From assembly GCA_951802425.1 (NCBI GenBank), contig OX637798.1, forward strand, positions 1,736,001 to 1,800,000: a DNA stretch of 64,000 nt, in the 5' to 3' direction. The notes beneath the pieces are model-generated. The model made no database searches. It worked only from the letters and a program-made list of their open reading frames with translations, and was not told the DNA's origin. Each line of letters starts with the position of its first letter. Within the stretch, counting starts at the first letter, position 1. The translations under genes were made by a program, and so were the position numbers. This document shows positions 55,195 to 64,000 of the stretch, in pieces. This DNA is from Clavaria fumosa. Lineage: Eukaryota; Basidiomycota; Agaricomycetes; Agaricales; Clavariaceae.

Positions 55195-56445
55195 TCAGCA
55201 CACGAGAGCAAGGGAATAACAAAGCGAAGGCATTACTTTTCCAGTGAATGTAGAAGGGGCATCAATGACAACCACATCGTCATCACTGTCATGGTCAGTG
55301 GCACCTCCCGCCTTGGCTTTCTTCGCGCCGCCGTCAGCCACGGCCAGAGGAGAGGCAGACCGTCTACGCTTTGGGGTCGTCGTGGCGGCATCGACCTTGG
55401 ATTCTCGCTGCTTGGAGAACATGGCCTGTATGCCGTCTTTGCGATTCTCGATGGGGTGAATGAACGTCGAGGACTCGTTGCCGACTTTGCCGACTTCCTT
55501 GGGGACCTGATAACTTAACGGCGGGCGTCCCCCTCGCATTAGCTGCGAAACGGATAGATGCACGGAGACAGGGCGGGAGAACCGTACCATTCGAGCGGCA
55601 CGGAGCCGTGGTATGGCTCCACCATTTTGGTGAGTTCTGCCGTCCAGGCCTGCGACGAGGTGTCTAGCCATCGATCGAGGGCCTCGCGCGTCGAGAGGAA
55701 GACAGGCTGCCGGTCGTGCAACCAGCTGAAGTCGTCGTTCGCGGATGTGGTCACGATCGTGAACGTCCATAAAGGCTTCGTGTCCCCTGAAATCCATAAC
55801 AGAGAAATGGAGACTGGCGATCATGTCGCAAATAACAAGGTCGCTGACCTTCGAGGATGACGGAATCAAACAGGCCGGCCATGAGCATGAGACGGCCATC
55901 CTTGAACTTGACAAGATGGGGGAACCGTTCTTTACCCTTTACTTTCCATTCGTAGTACCTGTGGTGTCGTGGTGAACGCGACTTGATGGCCAACCCCAGA
56001 CAACATGTTCTGGTGCAAAAACAGAAAACGCACCCTTGGCACACGACAGCACACCGTTTCTTGCCCTTGATACTCGCCCACATGCCTCCGGACGACTCGA
56101 CGAGGCTCTCGGAGCGTGCGTTGGTTGTGCTGAGTTTCGTGTCCTCATACTTGGACCAGTGGGGGACGAGCCCCCACTTCATGGTGTGGAGAATCAGGTT
56201 GTTGGAGTCGCCAGGAGCGGCGTCGTCTCTGCGCCTCACGACGGGGGCGCGTGAACGGGGTGCGATGTTGTACCGCGGGTGGAAGTCCGCCTCGTCTATC
56301 CATTCATCGACCTGCACGTCGTACTCGGGTATGCGTCGAATTTGATGCCGCTTTGGAAAAGAGGAGTCGTTGAGAATGGCCCATTTGTAACTGGATTCAC
56401 TGTTGAACTCACTGCCAAACCGCCGAGGGAAAATCGTCCGCACAT
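55195..56445 (-). CDS. SRAP/HMCES-type DNA-protein crosslink sensor
   Basis: Start ATG at 56,445 gives MCGRFSLGGLA; a GTGAGT intron then joins to RHQIRRIPEYDVQVDEWIDE and FHPRYNIAPRSRAPVV. Cys2, which caps abasic sites in this family after Met removal, is present. Other catalytic landmarks are TTNARSES (Asn), HRYYEWK (Glu) and FSWLHDRQPVFL (His). MKWGLVPHWSK is the conserved core. The C-terminus holds RKDGIQAMFSKQ, a PIP-box-like patch, then TPKRRRSAS. Such proteins shield abasic sites in single-stranded DNA at forks. Introns interrupt at about 56,040, 55,850 and 55,560. The extreme C-terminus is uncertain, since GTAATG at 55,235 may start another intron. Confidence 0.85.
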
Positions 56446-56852
56446 CTGGCACTAACTAGCGCAAGGTATACTAGGAGTCCGTGTATAGGACGTGGTTGCC
56501 AAGTCACGGGAGCGAGAAGTGTGTAATCGTGACGAGCAGACGAGCAGATGAGCCCTGCCCAACACTCTCCTCAACCCGTCTTTTAGCATTCCCCCAACGC
56601 GATTTCCGTGCTCTGTCGAGGATCAAGCCCACTACAAAGCTAGAGGGGTACTCTGTCGACAGGCCCGCTACAAAATATCACATATTTTACATGCTGTCCC
56701 TGCTGTGTTCGACTACCACTGAGTTTGAATCTGAGTTTCAAGCGGAGTTATTTCGGAGATTGAAATCCGACACCATCGTTTGAACCACAACCCACAGCAG
56801 TGGCGAGGGCGGGTGCGGCACTTGTAGATTTCCCTTAACCTCGACGTCGCTC
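56446..56852. promoter_or_regulatory. Divergent promoter region
   Basis: About 400 bp between the leftward SRAP gene and the rightward histone-fold gene. No coding sequence recognised and no defined element. Confidence 0.45.
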
Positions 56853-58657
56853 ATGGACAACGGTGCCTTTAGACTACTCGAATCTGCTATCCATAGGACA
56901 CTGCACGCGCACGGATTTTCGCGCTCCTCATCGCAGGCCTCGCTCGTGCTCACGGACCTTCTCTCGCGCTACCTCTCGCTGCTCGCGGCGACGTGTGCGG
57001 CGCACGCGCAGCATGCCGGTCGGCGGGGTATTAGCCCGTGGGACGCGGTGTGTGCGCTGCGCGAGCTTGGCGTTGAGCCCGAGGAGCTGAGCGACTATTG
57101 TGGCTCGGAGGGGTTCGAGTGGCGCCGGGCGGCGGCGTACACGAACAGGAGAGCCGAGGACTTGCAGGAGTTCAGAGGTCAGTTGCGCACAATGTCCTTC
57201 AGGACTCAAACTTTTTCTCATTTTTCTTGGTTGTTGTTTTCTGTAGCGCATCTATCTTATGGACTACGGCAAGACCGCGACGACGCCGTCGCTCTGCGCT
57301 ACGCGCCACTTCTGGAACTGCCAGATTCGGATGGGAGCGAAGCAGAGTCGCAGGTCGAGGGAAATGCGGATGAGATGACGGATGCTGACTTTATGATGGA
57401 GGACAACGACGATTCGCGCTCATATGATCCGAATTTTGCCTCTCCGGAACGGAAACGGAGGGCTGCGCCTCGACGACCAGCTTCCCCGCTGTCCCCCACC
57501 TCGGGCCCGATTCTCTACGAAAAACAGCGAGCGCGTGCCAATGGCTGGCAGCCACCCCCACACATCCCAGACTTCCTACCTCCGTTTCCAAGTTACAACG
57601 TGGAACCTGCGGCCTCGACGCTCGAGATACCACTTCTCCAGCCCACGCAAACCTCGTCGCCCGTCAAGCCAGAAAAGCAGCCCGCCGCCCTCCTGGCTGG
57701 GCCACTGACGGCGTCTTCCGCATCCGACTACCTCTCTCGCGTGCCCTACTCTCAATCCAGTCTCTCCACACTCACAGAATGGCACCTCCCGGCGCCCGCC
57801 CCGACGCCGCCCATACACACGCAGCATGGTCGACGCCTGCCAACGCCGCAGACGCAGCCCGCGCTGATCGCGGCGTACCACCACATCCTGACGCACCCGC
57901 CCGCAGCGCACGCGGGGAGCGGCGGCAGCAGCAGCGCGAACCCCGCGCGACACCGCGTGGCGATGGCGCTCCTCGCGCTGACGCAGAGCGCGTCGCGCTG
58001 GGAGCCTGCGGACACGCTGTATGCCGCAGTCGCGCCATGTGCGCCGAGAGCCGCGGCGATTGGGCCGACATTCCCGCTGCTGATAGTCAATGGCAGGCCT
58101 GCGGATGGGAAGACAGCCAAGGAGGAGGACAGCCAGCGACGTCTCCCGCCGGCGTTCCCGAGGCCTGTCGCGACGACCGAGCGGCTGACGCCGTTGGTCA
58201 GTCAGCAGGGGTCGCGGGTACCTGACCTTGCCCGTATGGTGCTTCCTGTGGGTTGGCTCCTAATTTTTTCAAGGTGTAGGTTTTGCTCACTGGAACGTTT
58301 TTGTTTTTATTCTCTCAGAGTGCTGTCTACTCGCGTACGACGAACCTTCACCACCCTCCTGTGCTTACACGGGGTGACAAGAAGCTGGTATACGGGCCCG
58401 GTGTGAACGCGCCCTGGAACACAAACAGCCCCGTCACGCCCGGGACGAGCGGGGGCAAAGACGCGATGTCTACGGTGCTTCCCAATGGGAAGGCGCCGGA
58501 GACGTCAGGTGGCGGTGGCAGCAGCGGTACGAAAGGGCTGTCGCTGCAGGACGCGCGGCTGTATGCAACGTGGGACTACGAACCGAAGACCTTTAGGGAT
58601 CCGCTATCGGTGGTGGCGCGGAGGGCGCGGACGGGGAGCAGCAGACTAGGGGTGTAA
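56853..58657 (+). CDS. TAF8/TAF3-like histone-fold protein
   Basis: Start MDNGAFRLLESAIHRTLHAH. The first exon has a Bromo_TP (histone-fold) domain: SSQASLVLTDLLSRYLSLLA, ISPWDAVCALRELGVEPEEL. An intron (about 57,178-57,246) joins EFR to AHLSYGLRQDRDDAVALRYA. Further on, PPHIPDFLPPFP resembles the proline-rich motif of TAF8/TAF3. The rest is disordered and Pro/Ser-rich, ending RRARTGSSRLGV at 58,657 after a second intron near 58,247-58,319. The histone fold should pair with TAF10 or a similar partner in TFIID; which TAF this is cannot be settled by eye. Confidence 0.7.
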
Positions 58658-59628
58658 ACACTCTGAGCCTGGGGGGAGTCCGTGAGAGGGCATAAGCGAG
58701 CGACATGGTGCGGCTGGTGCTGTGATAAAACCTGTTCCAAACTGATGCGACGCGCCGCCGGAGAAGATCTCCGAATGCCCGCGACTGTTGCATGTGCTCT
58801 GTGCGGTTGACGGCTCGACGTGCGAGGTCTATAACAGGCATTTGTTGCCCTTCCTCGTGGCGTCGAACCCTCGTGCACGTATCGTCACTTGAAAGTGAAT
58901 GGAATCCTGAATGCAAGAAGGAATTGGCTTGCTCAAACGCGGTGCAAGTGGTTTGATAAATGGAACAGTTGTGTCCATATGGGTCAGAACAAAGAGACGG
59001 AAGTCTTTTTGATTGAGAAAAACCGAGGATCCATCTTATTGTACATGTCATTATTACAGACTTACAAGTAGATTATAACAACAATCCTTTGTTCTGGAGG
59101 GTGAGCTGATAATTGAAAGAAAGGCCATACTAGGAATCCTGCAGGATTTCATTTACAAATCCACAATTGGCAAAGCGTTCCTCGGTTTCCGGGTGCTGTT
59201 TGAAGCTTCCCCCCTGTTCCCCCCCTTGTATATATATTTCCAAGGCTAAGTCAGCAAACCCCATTTATCTCTAAGGTCAAGCCAGTGTGTGATGCCGATA
59301 AAGCGTGATGTCATTTCACACAGCAGTGTTGCGAGCACCAGTAACCCATCAATCACCTTGCACGGTTCAAGTGCGATGTTTTGGAAAGAGAGAAAGAGAG
59401 AGAAAGAGAGATTGTAATGGAGTTGTACTGTACTGTAATGCACTCAGCCGAACGGTGTGGTTGTGTTTGAGCACTGCTATAATTGAAGCTGGGCGCACTC
59501 CTCAGCTTAAGCCTTCAACTGACCATAGTCCTCTCACCCTGGGCCTTTCCCCTCCCTCAATTTCTTCACCGTCCACTTAACTCTTCTCTGTGTGGCCCGG
59601 GTATATACAGTACCACCCCACAGTTCTC
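58658..59628. other. Intergenic
   Basis: About 970 bp with no recognised gene. Holds a short GAGAAAGA tandem repeat (59,381-59,411) and TATATATATTT near 59,230. Leader of the nucleotidyltransferase at the end. Confidence 0.5.
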
Positions 59629-62600
59629 ATGGCCGCGTACCTCCACAATCTCGGAAGCCCTCAAGCATTACACCAGCTCTATGTCCATTGCGCGTCTCCC
59701 GCCGTGCAGCAGCAGCATCACCAACTGCAGCAGCAACAACAACAACAACAACGACAGCAGCAGCAGCAGCAGCAACAGCAACACCGCCCCCATCGGCATT
59801 CCAAGCAGCGTTTCGTCTCTGACCTCTCTAGATGTCTCGTCGACTTTGTGATTCAGCTGCTGCCTACCCCACAGGAGCGTATCGTCAAAGAGGACGTGCG
59901 CAAGCTGCTCGAGCGGCTGATCCGTATCGTCGAGCCGGAGAGCCGGTTGTTGTCCTTTGGGAGCACCGCCAACGGCTTCAGTCTTAGGAACTCAGGTGAG
60001 TCCCCCTGTCCATTTGCGCGCCTACCGGAGGATCATCTTGTCCGTGATCCTGAGTTGCGTGCGTATCTAGACATGGATCTGTGCTGTTTGATCGATTCGG
60101 ATAAGCGGCCAACTGCTGGCGACCTCGTCACTACCGTAGGAAATCTCCTAGAACGAGGTACGCTCCATAATGATATGCCCCGCGCACCGTCCCTCTCTCT
60201 GAAGGGCGTTCAATCAAGAAACCAAGTTCCATGTCAAGCCTTTGCCCCATGCTCGAATACCCATCGTAAAGCTCTCTCTAGAACCGTCGCCCGGTCTCCC
60301 TCTGGGCATCTCTTGTGATATCGGATTTGAAAATCGTCTCGCGCTTGAAAATACCAGGCTCATAATGTGTTACGGCATGATTGACCCAAACCGCGTCCAA
60401 ACTCTCGTGCTTTTTCGTGAGTCGCCTTCTGCGTCTTTCTGTCTTTTTAAATTTGACTGTCCTCGGGCCTCGCCTCTGGCGATTAGTCAAAGTTTGGAGC
60501 AAAAGGAGGTGAGCTTGTCTTTGTAAGCATTATGCTCGGCGAACATTCCATCTCATGGCATCCTTAAGGAAAATAAACTCGCCATATAAAGGAACCCTGT
60601 CTTCCTATGGCTACGTTCTTCTCGTCATATACTTCCTTGTCCATGTTAAGAATCCTCCCATATTACCTAACCTTCAACAAATGCCTCCATTACGTTCCAT
60701 CTCCCCGGTGAGGGTCACCGTCGTATCGTAATAGTCTCGCTAATCCTCTTTAACAGGAGGAGACACAGCTGGCTGGCTATAACATCTGGTCTGTCTTTGC
60801 TCTATTCTCCGTGTATCGACGCTAATTATGCAACGCTAGGTTCTTCGATGATATTGAACTCTTGCGCACACGGTGGCAATCTGCCAACACGGAAACCGTA
60901 GGCGAACTGTGCGTGGATGATTGCCCCAGTCACAGCGGCCCAGCTGATCACTTGATTTAGGCTCATCGAATTCTTTCGGTACTACTCCAAAGACTTCCCG
61001 TACAATACTGGCGTCGCGTCCATCAGGGCGGGCCTCTTGAGAAAAGACAGTAAGGGTTGGCAGCATGAGGTATGTGCCCTTTCCATGGAAGCAGAGTAAC
61101 CATTGACTAGAGAGATAGCTGACGCCGAACAAATACCCTGATCCTGCGAGAGAACGGAATCGCTTGTGCATTGAGGTGTGTTTGGGTTCTATTCAGATAC
61201 TCCTGCAGGGGCTGAGGCGTGACACCGACGATAGGATCCCTTTGAGATTGATTTCAACGTTGCACGATGTGTCACCAAAGACGGCTTGTACACGGCATGT
61301 CATAACGCTGTTGTTCCCGCTAGCCCTTCTGCTCACGCTAATGGCTTCACCGTACACACAGATCCGCGGCGAGTTCATGCGTGCAACCCGCATTCTTGCC
61401 GCGCGCCCTGACGCTCTACTCGCGATTGCCCAGCTATGCGAAGAGCGGAAAGAGGAAGAGTTTGCGCCGGCGCCTTTCGCCTTCCCACCCCGTCTCCTAA
61501 CCCTACCGCCCCAGACGCCCTACACCGTGGGCAGCAACTCGCTGCGTCCCAAAGGCGTCACCTCCCCAGACCGGCTGTCCCCCCAACCCCATTTCTACGT
61601 GCCCACTGGGACCTTCGGCGTGGTGCCCGTCGTCGTCCCCGACCGCCAGCCGCCTGAGCACATGGCGCCGCGGCGGCGCAAATGGACGAGCCCGCCGCCG
61701 CCGGAGGCGTCGCCGACCGACCACACGCTGTTCGAGACCGAGCTGGACCTAGGGCTCGAGCTCGCGACGGCGGCGAGCGCGGCGCGTGAGCGCAAGGCGT
61801 ACTGCGCGTCGTGCTCGAGCAATAGCGAGACGCTGAGCGACGAGGAGCGCCGCTCGGACGCGGCGGAGTCGGACGACGTGCAGTCGATCCGGTCGTTCAC
61901 GGAGGGTTCAAGCCCGTCGATCTCGTTCCGCCGCCCGCCGTGGCTCATCGTGGACGACCCTGCGGCGCGCACAGTCCCTGCTGTGCTGGTGTCGCCGATG
62001 GAGCCCCCGGTTACTACTCGAGCATGGAATGGGAATCGGGGGCGGCTGAGGGCTCCCGTGCCTCCTCCCGTTCCTCCCCCTGTTACTGCCGCTGCAGCTA
62101 CTGCAGCTACTGATGCACTTCCACGGAGCAAGTTCTCAAACGCTTCCGTGATGAGCTCGAAGCGCCCGGAACCCCTGCGGAGGTCGTCGTCTGGGCCTTC
62201 TCGTGCGCACAACGTCGGCAATAATTGCAATAGCAACAATACCGCGTCGTCGCCGTCGACGTCGTGCTCATCCGTAACGCCTGTCGCGATTCCGATGCCG
62301 CTGCCGCCGTCTGCGGTGCCTGAGAACGCGCCTGCTGTATTCTATGAAACGAAAGGAGCCAAGTCTTACACCTTATACCCTAATTATCAGGGAGGACCCT
62401 TGGGTGTGTCTCCTCAAGCGCAGAAAGCAGCACTGCGTGCCACGGGGACTGCGTCACCGGCGTTGGCACAACTTTCTCCTTCACTACTGCATGGGTCCAA
62501 CGACGCTCAGCCTAAGAAGGCGGACCAAGTGTCTCTCGCGCCCCATACTCCCACTTCTACCACTCAGTCGAATTCGTCCCCAACAACGCGTGACGCTCAC

Positions 62601-63146
62601 ATTCCTTCGCCTCCTTTTCCCTATCATCTTCATGATTCATTCCCTACGGCAACTATGAACGCATTTACAACTACACACGGCCCTCCACGACTCCCCACTA
62701 TCGTTACTGCATCACCGTTATATTCTTCGTTAATATCACCATCATCACCGTCATTACTGACTTCAAGCTCTTTTTCGCGGGTTTCGGAGGATCTGGAGCC
62801 CGCTTTGCGCCCGTCGTCTGAGGCGCCGGGAGGGAACACTGGCGGTTCGTTGGAAGACTCAGAGTTGGGGAACGGGCACGATTCGTCTCTTTTGAAGGAG
62901 AGAGAGCACGCTTCAAGTGCGGCTGTTTCACCGACATCACCACCAATGTCTGCGTCTACCTCGGATTTCTTGTCATCCTCACCATGTGGCTCCGATCCGA
63001 TTTCACTCAATGGGAGTCACAACGACGGGCAAGTTGACCTTAGTCTCAGTGATGGCGTCGCTGCGGTGTCGTTAGATGACCCCTCCGGTCAAGGCGCAGC
63101 GTTTGCGGCAGGACTGGAGTCGCAGGTCACGCTTTCGGATGGTTGA
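59629..63146 (+). CDS. Cid1-type poly(A)/poly(U) nucleotidyltransferase
   Basis: Start MAAYLHNLGSPQALHQLYVH at 59,629, followed by a poly-Gln run. The catalytic part reads RLLSFGSTANGFSLRNS and, after an intron, DMDLCCLIDSDKRPT, giving the GS motif and the DxD metal ligands. Later exons contain FHVKPLPHARIPIVKLSLEP, GISCDIGFENRLALENTRLI (third Asp), then a PAP-associated part with GELLIEFFRYYSKDFPYNTG. At least six introns lie between 60,000 and 61,370. The last exon (to 63,146) is a long Ser/Pro-rich disordered tail of about 580 residues, unusual in length. Such enzymes add A or U to RNA 3' ends for turnover or surveillance. A Cid13-like role is possible. Confidence 0.8.
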
Positions 63147-63753
63147 ATGGGGACGTCCGTTTCCCCCGCATTGGATCTTAATAGTAAATGCGCGGCACGA
63201 CTCGGTACAGATCCACTGCCTTACCTTATCCCTACCGCCGCGCAGCGAGCAAAACACCCCCCGAACAGTGTCGCTGCCCGCATCGTTGTTTCCGCCTTTG
63301 GGACCTCTCTGGCGCTCCGACATTACCGTCCCGATTACAATAATGAAGCGGGATGTAGTCGGTGCGTAGGAGAAAATAGAACGTCTCACACTGTCCTCGG
63401 CCAATCAATAATGCAGCGAGCCTTTTTTTTCTATGTGGAGTTTTTTTTTCTTTTGGCTCGCGATTCTTTTTCAAGCTACACAGTTCTTTTCATCGAGCAC
63501 TAAAGTAGACATCGGTTGAATCCCGACGAGAGTTTCTATATACTTTGAGCCGCCCGTCGGGGGCTTTTATTTGCTTCTCAGAAATCGACGAGTCTTAGTA
63601 CGCCCCACGGCCAGGTAGATAGATGCTATACCACATGCAGGTGGGTCTGCGATGTTCTAGTGCTTTTCCAGTGAGGCGGCCGACGAGAGCGAGTAACAAG
63701 CGTGGCGCAGGCGTCGTTTCCGGGCATAAGGGCATGTGATCTGGTGGCTAACG
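63147..63753. other. 3' intergenic between convergent genes
   Basis: 3' flanks of the nucleotidyltransferase and LSM7 genes. No separate gene is recognised; T-rich text at 63,420-63,460. Confidence 0.5.
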
Positions 63754-64000
63754 TCATGACGATCCTTCGGCGGGGTTGAACGGATTGGCAATCTCTTCCC
63801 ATCCGTCGACGGGACTGAGGAGCGTGATCGTGGGTCCTCGGAGCACGGCCAAGCCTAAGGAGCGAGTCTGCCCTTCTGGCTCTGCGCGGCTGCCGTCAGT
63901 TTCGGGGGGTAGATGCGCGGGGTTTGATTGAGAGCGATCCTACGAAACGGACCTTGCAAGTGCTCCACGACTTCGTCCAGGACAAGGTTGAGAAGCTGGT
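63754..64000 (-). CDS. LSM7: LSm7, U6 snRNA-associated Sm-like protein (3' part)
   Basis: Reading leftward from the window edge: LLNLVLDEVVEHLQ, an intron with donor GTCCGT and acceptor GCGCAG, then EPEGQTRSLGLAVLRGPTIT, LLSPVDGWEEIANPF and a stop at 63,754-63,756. This matches the second half of the Sm fold of LSm7 (NLVLD in Sm1; GLxVLRG in Sm2; NPF tail). LSm7 is part of the Lsm1-7 ring in mRNA decay and of the Lsm2-8 ring on U6 snRNA. The 5' half lies beyond the window. Confidence 0.88.

Noticed and set aside
1..64000. tRNA or rRNA genes
   Set aside because: I saw no cloverleaf-compatible B-box (GGTTCRANYCC) with matching arms and no rRNA-like stretch; a tRNA scan would be decisive.

Overview
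The window is fungal, and the gene content points to a mushroom-forming basidiomycete (Agaricomycetes). Introns are mostly 45-60 bp with GT-AG ends. There is a KDZ-class transposon carrying a TET/JBP dioxygenase, a pairing known from agaricomycete genomes. A cluster of small secreted protein genes sits beside compact housekeeping genes. No prokaryotic features are seen.

Positions 1-36,000 are accessory, repeat-rich DNA. A roughly 18 kb element (about 10-17,997) is bounded by long inverted repeats built from GGCC-motif arrays. It carries four genes whose spliced frames I could close completely: a KDZ transposase (+, 11 exons, 1013 aa), a TET/JBP Fe(II)/2-oxoglutarate dioxygenase (-, 339 aa), a protein that begins with a histone H3 tail look-alike followed by a PHD-like finger (-, 453 aa), and an unrecognised 700-aa protein with an acidic middle and a basic tail (-). 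Together they look like a mobile chromatin-modification module and are the most interesting part of the window. Next is a recent Copia LTR retrotransposon (18,956-23,591; LTRs differ at one site that I could see; pol broken twice). Then come two inverted copies of a triplet-rich non-autonomous element (23,716-25,541 and 26,637-28,687) around a spacer with two orphan promoter copies. The stretch ends in a cluster of five paralogous small secreted protein genes plus one cysteine-rich secreted protein gene (29,415-35,263), with duplicated promoters and several decaying members.

From about 36,000 the sequence becomes gene-dense: an SAM-dependent methyltransferase, a WD40 relic, choline-phosphate cytidylyltransferase, a wax-synthase-like acyltransferase, an intact pogo-family transposon (42,623-45,087, TA target duplication), a membrane-anchored amidohydrolase, a rhodanese/dual-specificity phosphatase, a Def1-like CUE protein, an SRAP/HMCES-type DNA-crosslink protein, a TAF8/TAF3-like histone-fold protein, a Cid1-type nucleotidyltransferase, and the 3' end of LSM7 at the window edge. 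These serve lipid synthesis, signalling, transcription, DNA repair and RNA metabolism, and do not form an obvious pathway.

Gene models were spliced by eye from reading frame, GT/GC-AG sites and family conservation. Names come from remembered family motifs, not from a search.
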